The notes below the pieces were generated by a model. That model saw only the letters and a list, made by a program, of their open reading frames with translations. It searched no databases and was not told the origin of the DNA. A program made the translations under genes and the position numbers. A DNA stretch of 64,000 bases, from NCBI RefSeq assembly GCF_009835145.1, contig NZ_APKE01000023.1, positions 17,981-81,980 on the forward strand, read 5' to 3'. Shown piece after piece: positions 56,945 to 64,000 of this stretch. This DNA is from Profundibacterium mesophilum KAUST100406-0324. Lineage in GTDB: Bacteria; Pseudomonadota; Alphaproteobacteria; Rhodobacterales; Rhodobacteraceae. How positions within the stretch are numbered: the first letter of the stretch is position 1; every line of letters starts with the position of its first letter.

Positions 56945-57619
56945 ATGTTTAAACCGACGATCCTGATCACCGGCGCCAGTTCGGGCATCGGCGCCGCAAC
57001 CGCTCGCGCCGCGGCCGGTGCCGGCTGGAACGTGGCGATGCTTGCGCGGCGCGCGGACCGTCTCGACGCTCTTGTCGGCGAGATCGGCGATGCCGCGCTG
57101 AGCCTTCAGGGCGACGTGACCGACCTTGCGGGCCTCGAGGCGGCAACCGCGCGGTGCGAGGAGCATTTCGGCCGGCTCGACGCCGCCTTTGCCAATGCCG
57201 GGATGGGCCTGCAGACCGCCGGCACGCAGAAGGGCGATCCCGAGGAATGGCGCCGCCTCGTGGAGGTCAACGTCATGGGGGTGCTCTATACCACGCGCGC
57301 CGTTCTGCCCGCCCTGCGCCGCTCGAAGGGCACGCTGGTCATGACCGGCTCCGCCGCCGGGCGGCAGCACATCAAGGGCTCGATCTATGGTGCGAGCAAG
57401 TGGTTCGTGCACGGTTATGCCGGCAACATGGCCGACGAAATGCGTGAATGGGGCGGCAGGTGCTGCGTCATCGCGCCCGGAATGGTCGACACGGAGTTCT
57501 TCGACGAGGGCAAGCCCGACAAGCTGCACCCCGAGGATGTCGCGGCATCGGTCCTGCATGCAATCACCGCGGGTCCCCGCGCCGCCATCCAGGAGATCTA
57601 CGTCATGCCGACCGGATGA
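56945..57619 (+). CDS. SDR family oxidoreductase
   Basis: A 224-residue short-chain dehydrogenase. It has TGASSGIG (residues 9-16) for NAD(P) binding, FANAGMG, the catalytic Ser in MTGSAAGR, and Tyr148-x-x-x-Lys152 in YGASKW. An Arg-rich patch (ARRADR) after the second strand favours NADP. The substrate is unknown. AAAGGAGCGAG precedes ATG 56945. It is divergent from nrdR. Confidence 0.93.
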   Translation: MFKPTILITGASSGIGAATARAAAGAGWNVAMLARRADRLDALVGEIGDAALSLQGDVTDLAGLEAATARCEEHFGRLDAAFANAGMGLQTAGTQKGDPEEWRRLVEVNVMGVLYTTRAVLPALRRSKGTLVMTGSAAGRQHIKGSIYGASKWFVHGYAGNMADEMREWGGRCCVIAPGMVDTEFFDEGKPDKLHPEDVAASVLHAITAGPRAAIQEIYVMPTG

Positions 57620-57631
57620 CCGGAACTGCGT

Positions 57632-58035
57632 TCAGGCGAAATGCACCGCGACGCGCCGCCGGTGGGGCGCATCGCGGTGCTCGACGAGATAGATGCCCTG
57701 CCACTGGCCCAGCATCGGCCGCCCGCCGCGCACCGGGATCTGCAGGCTAGTGGGCAGCAACGCCGCCTTGATATGGGCTGGCATGTCATCGGCCCTTCGG
57801 CGACATGGACCAGGTAGCGCATCGCGGCATCGCTCGCCGGCGGCACGAGACGCTCTAGGAAAGCGCCAAGATCGCGCTGCACGTCCGGATCGGCATTCTC
57901 CTGGATGAGCAGGGAACAGGAGGTGTGGCGAACGAAGAGGGTCAGGAGCCCGTCACCGCGAAGCCCCTGCCCCTCCTGCGCGGTAATCTCGGTCATGCCG
58001 GGGCCATGCGTGGCAATCTCGATCTCGCGGATCAT
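57632..58035 (-). pseudogene. YjbQ/UPF0047 family protein, frameshifted
   Basis: The N-terminal ~95 codons read as a UPF0047 protein ([27 protein letters not shown]). Directly after HVAEG the frame is lost near 57791-57795: the family's continuation ([19 protein letters not shown], then [17 protein letters not shown] and RRRVAVHFA) is intact in another frame, up to TGA at 57632-57634. A single base deletion in the GGGCC stretch explains it. This is either a recent pseudogene or a sequencing error. UPF0047 proteins have been linked to thiamine-phosphate-type activity; function is uncertain. Confidence 0.85.
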
Positions 58036-58050
58036 CCGGACCTGATCCCC

Positions 58051-58476
58051 TCAGTTCAGCATGGGTTGCGTCTGACCGCGGTCCGGATCGTTGTTCGGCC
58101 GCAGCGCCCAGAAGTCGGGCCGCGGCACGAGCGCGTGCGAGCCCGCGTCGGGCGGGAGCGCGTAGAAGGCGAAGGCGTCCCACTCGGCATGCACCATCCA
58201 CCAGCCGCCATCCTCGCGGCGGCAGAAGATCACGGCGCCGGGCATCCCGAAGCCGGTCGCCTGGAGCACGGCCTCGACGAAGTTGATTTCGTCCTCGGGC
58301 TCGAGCGCCTCACCGGGGTCGAGCTCGCGCACGATATCGGCCTGCAGATAGGTCAGCAGCGGCCATTCATAAAGCTCCCGGCGCGCCGCGAAGGCGGCAC
58401 GCATGTCGCCAAGCCCGCGATCCGCAATGATCGCTTCGACCGCCCCCGCCCCGTCCGCAGAGCCATCATCCGTCAC
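58051..58476 (-). CDS. hypothetical protein next to yjbQ pseudogene
   Basis: A 141-residue acidic protein that I do not recognise. It is rich in aromatic residues (LYEWPLLTYLQADIVRELDP; GWWMVHAEWDAFAFYALPP) and has one Cys (VIFCRREDG). No signal peptide or membrane segment is seen. It lies 10 nt downstream of rpoD on the same strand, so it may be co-transcribed with it. ATG 58476 overlaps nothing; no motif suggests a reaction. Confidence 0.65.
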   Translation of the reverse strand: MTDDGSADGAGAVEAIIADRGLGDMRAAFAARRELYEWPLLTYLQADIVRELDPGEALEPEDEINFVEAVLQATGFGMPGAVIFCRREDGGWWMVHAEWDAFAFYALPPDAGSHALVPRPDFWALRPNNDPDRGQTQPMLN

Positions 58477-58486
58477 CGCACGGCCC

Positions 58487-60478
<1,992 letters not shown>

Positions 60479-60522
60479 CCGGCACTCCTTCCACACTCCC
60501 CGGTCAACGAATCAGGGAACAC

Positions 60523-60555
60523 TGCGAATCATCCAGTCTGCCGAAGTGATTCGCA
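60523..60555. promoter_or_regulatory. dyad TGCGAATCA-N15-TGATTCGCA before rpoD
   Basis: A perfect 9-bp inverted repeat: TGCGAATCA at 60523-60531 and TGATTCGCA at 60547-60555, with 15 bases between. It lies 45-77 nt upstream of the rpoD ATG in the dnaG-rpoD spacer. It may be an operator or an RNA hairpin in the leader. Confidence 0.45.
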
Positions 60556-60609
60556 AACCAAATTACGTGGATTCTCTTAGCAAAGAGGCACGGGGTTTCC
60601 CACAGTCAC

Positions 60610-62625
60610 CTATTTGCGCGAATTATCTTCTTTGCTCATGCCAATCTTGTCGAGCAATCCATCAAGCGCGCTCTTCTCACGCCGGTTCATCCGCACGCCG
60701 TTCGGGGCGATCTCGTATTCGGTCCGGTCCTCGGTCTCGCTGCGCTGCGCCCTTTGCAGTGCCTCCGCAGCCTGCCCCAGACGCCAGGTCAGCCCCTCAT
60801 CGGCGACCGTGTCGAAATCCTGGACCGCCTCGTCGATCTCGCGGCGCGCACCACGTCTCGCGGCCAGCTTGGCGAATTCCTCGGCAAGACAGAGCGCCGC
60901 CATGTCCTCATCGGGATCCCGCAAGGCGGGCACGACGCTCAAATGGCGCAGCGCCATCAGATTTTCAAGAGCATCCCGGCCCAGAACGCTCTCGACGTTT
61001 TCGCGCAACGCCTCCGGCGGCGCTCCGGCATGCGCCAGCAGGGCGCCGGCAAGTCGCGCAAATTCCGGCCTGGCACAGTCCAGGCGGTCCAGATCCTCCT
61101 CGAAGCGCGCCAGGAGCTTGGGGTAATGCAGCAGCACGGCGAGGATCACGGCCTCGCGCAGGCTGTCCTCGACGCTGGCATCGCCCGCGGCCAGGATCGA
61201 GGCCCGCGTGCTGGCCTGCGCCGGCGCGAGCGGTGCCCAAGGAGGGCGCCGTCCCCCGCGCGCGCCCCCGCCGGCATACGCGCCGCCCGGGGGGCGCCCC
61301 TGCCCGAAACCGCGCGAAGGCCCGCCCTCGGATCCCGTGCGGCGCGGCGCGAAGAGGGTCTGCCGGCGTTCCTTGATCGCTTCTGCGTAATGGCTCCTGA
61401 TCGAGGGATCGGCGATCCGCGCGAGGGCCTCGCGCAGCGCCTTGTCGAGCGCCGCACGCCGCTCGGGGCTGTCGATCGGACGGCCCTCCGTCTCGCGCCG
61501 CCACAGAAGGTCGACCATTGCCTCGCTGCGCTCCAGAAGCGCCTTGATCGCGCCCGGCCCGTCGGACCTCAGAAGATCATCCGGATCGCGCCCTTCCGGC
61601 AGGATGCAAAAGCGCAGGGATTGCCCCGCCTCCAGGAGCGGCAAGGCCACATCGATGAGCCGCATCGCCGCGCGCAGCCCCGCGGTATCGCCGTCGAGCG
61701 CGATCACCGGCTCGGGGCTGATCCGCCACAAGAGGCGCAGTTGATGCTCGGTGATCGCGGTGCCCAGAGGCGCGACCGCCCCCGCGAACCCGGCCTCGGC
61801 CAGGGCGATCACGTCCATGTAGCCCTCTGCCACGATCAGCGGCGCGCCCTTGCCGGCGGCCTCGCGGGCAGCGGCGTGATTGTAGAGGCTGCGCCCCTTG
61901 TCGAAGAGCTCGGTCTCGGGCGAGTTGAGGTATTTCGCACGCGCGTTGGGATCCATCGCCCTGCCGCCCAGCGCCATCGCCCGGCCCCGCGCATCGCGTA
62001 TGGGATAGATGATCCGGCCCCGGAACCGCTCGTAGACATCACCGCCGCGGTCGCTGCGCGCCACCAGCCCGGCGCCCTCGATCAGGTCCGGCGCGATGCC
62101 CTTCTCGCGCAGGTGACGCAGGAGGCCGCCATTCTCGGGCGCGAAACCGATCTCCCAGCGCTGGACCGCATCCGCGTCGATACCGCGTCCCTCGAGGTAG
62201 TCGCGCGCGCCCAGCGCGCCCGAGCTGCGCAGTTGCAGCCTGAACCACTGCACCGCCTGTTCCATCACCTCGGCCAGCTGCCCGCGCCGGTCCGACCGCT
62301 GCTGGGCGACCGGATCGCGTTGCGGCATCGGCAGGCCCGCCTCGGCGGCGAGGATCTGCACCGCTTCCATGAAGCCGACATTCTCGCTGTCCTTCACGAA
62401 GCCGATCGCATCGCCCTTCGCGTGACAGCCGAAACAGTAGAAGAACCCCTTGCGGTCATCGACGTGGAAGCTGGCGGATTTCTCCTGGTGGAAGGGACAG
62501 GATGCCCACATGTCCCCCTTGCCCTGGTTCGACTTGCGCGCGTCCCACGAGACCTTGCGCCCGACCACCTGCGACAGGCTGATCCGGCTGCGAAGCTCAT
62601 CCAGGAATCCGGGGGGCAAACTCAT
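60610..62625 (-). CDS. dnaG: DNA primase
   Basis: A 671-residue primase. The N-terminal CHC2 zinc finger uses Cys43, His46, Cys64 and Cys67 (ASCPFHQEKSASFHV; FYCFGCHAKGDAIGF). The catalytic TOPRIM core contains GRIIYPIRDARGRAMALGGR, IVAEGYMDVIAL and ALDGDTAG. A proline/glycine-rich linker (GGPSRGFGQGRPPGGAYAGG) precedes the helicase-binding C-terminus. I use ATG 62625 (MSLPPGFLDEL). It precedes rpoD on the same strand. Confidence 0.97.
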   Translation of the reverse strand: MSLPPGFLDELRSRISLSQVVGRKVSWDARKSNQGKGDMWASCPFHQEKSASFHVDDRKGFFYCFGCHAKGDAIGFVKDSENVGFMEAVQILAAEAGLPMPQRDPVAQQRSDRRGQLAEVMEQAVQWFRLQLRSSGALGARDYLEGRGIDADAVQRWEIGFAPENGGLLRHLREKGIAPDLIEGAGLVARSDRGGDVYERFRGRIIYPIRDARGRAMALGGRAMDPNARAKYLNSPETELFDKGRSLYNHAAAREAAGKGAPLIVAEGYMDVIALAEAGFAGAVAPLGTAITEHQLRLLWRISPEPVIALDGDTAGLRAAMRLIDVALPLLEAGQSLRFCILPEGRDPDDLLRSDGPGAIKALLERSEAMVDLLWRRETEGRPIDSPERRAALDKALREALARIADPSIRSHYAEAIKERRQTLFAPRRTGSEGGPSRGFGQGRPPGGAYAGGGARGGRRPPWAPLAPAQASTRASILAAGDASVEDSLREAVILAVLLHYPKLLARFEEDLDRLDCARPEFARLAGALLAHAGAPPEALRENVESVLGRDALENLMALRHLSVVPALRDPDEDMAALCLAEEFAKLAARRGARREIDEAVQDFDTVADEGLTWRLGQAAEALQRAQRSETEDRTEYEIAPNGVRMNRREKSALDGLLDKIGMSKEDNSRK

Positions 62626-62683
62626 GCCGGCAATATCGCGCCCCACGCCGGCACTGTCCAGCGGCCGTGCGCCCTGACCTGCC

Positions 62684-63958
62684 TCAGCCGGCGAGCCTGA
62701 AGGAACTGGCCGACAGGATCTGCTCCATACCGCGACCGTTGCAATATCCGAAATCGTTGTTGGCGGCGGCATCGATCTGTCCGCCCGCGATGATCGACGC
62801 GCCCTCGATCACCTGCCCCTGCGCCGAGAAGCTCACATCCCCGCCGGCGAGGAATTGCGATCCGTGCAGCTCGATCTTGGCGGCGAAGGCCATGCCGCCC
62901 CGCGTCACGATGCTCGCACCGCCGCCCGGGCTGCAATTGTCGCGGCGGCCCATCACGACCGTCGATGAGCCGTTGAAGGAGCGTTTCGACAGGCTCGTAT
63001 TGCCGAAGATCGAATTGATCATCGTCACCTCGCCGTTGAAGCTGACGGGGCAATCGGTGATCAGGACCATCTCCTCGATCACCGTGCCGGCATCGATCGA
63101 GACGTTGTTTCCCGCGCATTCGATCCTGTGGATGCGCCCCTTGCGCAGATCTGAGGTCCGGACGTTCTTGCCCTTGATCGACACGACATTCGTGTTCTTT
63201 ATGTAGGAGGGCATGTAGCGGCTCGAGGGGTCGGCGACGCCGGCGATCAGCGCCTCGATGCGCGAGAGGACGCGGAGCCGGTATTCGTAGGAGTGCAGCG
63301 CGTCGATCATGCCGGGATTGGAGCTGTCATCCATGTGCGGCGTGACGACATCCGCCTTGTCCGGCATCGAGACGACCGAGCCCGGCTCGAACGTGTTGTT
63401 GTTGTTCAGCTCGACATGGGTGTTGGAATGGATGCAGAACCCCTTGTGGACGTAGTTGTTGCTCTGCATGTCGACGATGCCGTCGGCGACCAGCCCCTCG
63501 GTCAGGCATTTGGGGATATAGGCCTCGAAGACCGAGACGGCGCGCACGTCGAGCTGCGTGATCCCGAGGAATTGCAGCAAGAAGACGCTGGCCGGGTTGG
63601 CCTTCTGCGCCAGACGACCGGTGCCGACATGGACGGCGCTGCGGGCGCCGGACTTCGGGGTGAAGGTCCAGGTCTCGGCGTCCCAGGTGCCGAACTCGAT
63701 CTCCTCCGCGAGCAGGACATCGCCATAGCGTCCCTTCGGCAGGGCGTTGCGCGCGAGCAGGAGCGCACGGTCCTTGGCGCTCTGCTCGTCGATGCTGTCG
63801 CGGCTGTAGAGGGCGGCATGGGCGGCGACATCCGCCGCGACCTGAAGCTGCACGCGGGCGGCATAGAGCTGCGCGGTATCCAGTGCGAGCGCACTGAGCG
63901 CGGCCGAGGTGAGGAACATGTGTAAGCGTTTCCTGGCCCGCACCTTCCCAATTCTCAC
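62684..63958 (-). CDS. TadG-like pilus-assembly protein
   Basis: A 424-residue protein whose N-terminus has one hydrophobic segment (FLTSAALSALALDTAQLYAA) directly followed by RVQLQVAADVAAHAAL, the TadE/TadG-type N-terminal pattern. The remaining ~350 residues are beta-rich with several Asn/Ser stretches (DMQSNNYVHKGFC; SKRSFNGSSTVVMGRR) and repeated strand-turn motifs, probably an extracytoplasmic beta-helix-like domain. Four or more Cys could form disulfides. It starts at GTG 63958 with AGGTCAG upstream; other tad genes are not in view, so an orphan TadG-like protein is likely. Confidence 0.7.
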   Translation of the reverse strand: MRIGKVRARKRLHMFLTSAALSALALDTAQLYAARVQLQVAADVAAHAALYSRDSIDEQSAKDRALLLARNALPKGRYGDVLLAEEIEFGTWDAETWTFTPKSGARSAVHVGTGRLAQKANPASVFLLQFLGITQLDVRAVSVFEAYIPKCLTEGLVADGIVDMQSNNYVHKGFCIHSNTHVELNNNNTFEPGSVVSMPDKADVVTPHMDDSSNPGMIDALHSYEYRLRVLSRIEALIAGVADPSSRYMPSYIKNTNVVSIKGKNVRTSDLRKGRIHRIECAGNNVSIDAGTVIEEMVLITDCPVSFNGEVTMINSIFGNTSLSKRSFNGSSTVVMGRRDNCSPGGGASIVTRGGMAFAAKIELHGSQFLAGGDVSFSAQGQVIEGASIIAGGQIDAAANNDFGYCNGRGMEQILSASSFRLAG

Positions 63959-64000
63959 CTGACCTGAGATTTCGCACCTGACGGAGATTAGGGCAGGAGT

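Overview
The window is GC-rich, densely coded DNA from an alphaproteobacterial chromosome, most likely a member of the Rhodobacterales (Rhodobacteraceae/Roseobacter group). Four things point there: the housekeeping blocks infA-maf-rng-yacG-tRNA-Phe, trpC-moaC-moeA-lexA, nrdR-ribD/ribE-ribB-ribH-nusB and rpoD-dnaG; a direct-repeat SOS box (GAAC-N7-GAAC) in front of lexA; a KpsC/KpsS capsule set; and a GH108 endolysin plus holin pair of the type used to release gene transfer agents. No genus can be named from sequence reading alone. I see no insertion sequence, integrase, CRISPR array, rRNA or replication origin.

Layout. 1-3.7 kb: the end of a GNAT gene, a nitrilase-family hydrolase, then the infA-maf-rng-yacG run and tRNA-Phe. 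3.8-8.4 kb: an accessory patch with a low-complexity 547-residue protein, a 590-bp divergent spacer, an RTX-like protein built from three copies of a roughly 205-residue module, and a DUF2188-like small protein. 8.4-14.3 kb: a membrane protein, the rpsF-rpsR-rplI operon, a secreted protein with three 23-residue repeats, a lytic transglycosylase, trigger factor and tRNA-Leu. 14.5-26.7 kb: a degenerate Hint-domain protein, anmK/tyrS, trpC-moaC-moeA, lexA, comEC, gltX, gltA and a transglutaminase-like protein. 26.9-28.2 kb: a protein carrying GAGAAG and GACGACAAG tandem repeats.

28.2-35.6 kb, minus strand: murI, argC, ccmE, a four-gene lysis cassette (endolysin, holin and two small proteins), ccmF, ccmH and an enoyl-CoA hydratase. 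The lysis cassette splits the cytochrome c maturation genes. 35.7-40.5 kb: a fused indolepyruvate ferredoxin oxidoreductase divergent from a LysR regulator, with a clear dyad between them, then a spacer with a strong terminator that may end a small RNA. 40.8-47.3 kb: purL, bolA, a small membrane protein and grxD; then zapA with an overlapping coiled-coil gene; then transketolase.

47.5-56.8 kb: riboflavin genes on the minus strand (nrdR, ribD, ribE, a RibBX-type ribB, ribH) ending in nusB. Between ribD and ribE lie three plus-strand capsule genes (kpsS-like, an outer-membrane lipoprotein exporter, kpsC); kpsC has no ATG, GTG or TTG at its homology-defined N-terminus. 56.9-64 kb: a short-chain dehydrogenase, a frameshifted YjbQ-family pseudogene, a hypothetical gene, rpoD, dnaG and a TadG-like pilus-assembly protein.

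Most genes are housekeeping: translation, cofactors, cell wall, replication and sigma-70. The parts most worth a second look are the triplicated RTX module, the charged-repeat protein, the lysis cassette inside the ccm locus, the capsule genes inside the riboflavin genes, and several well-formed dyads in spacers.
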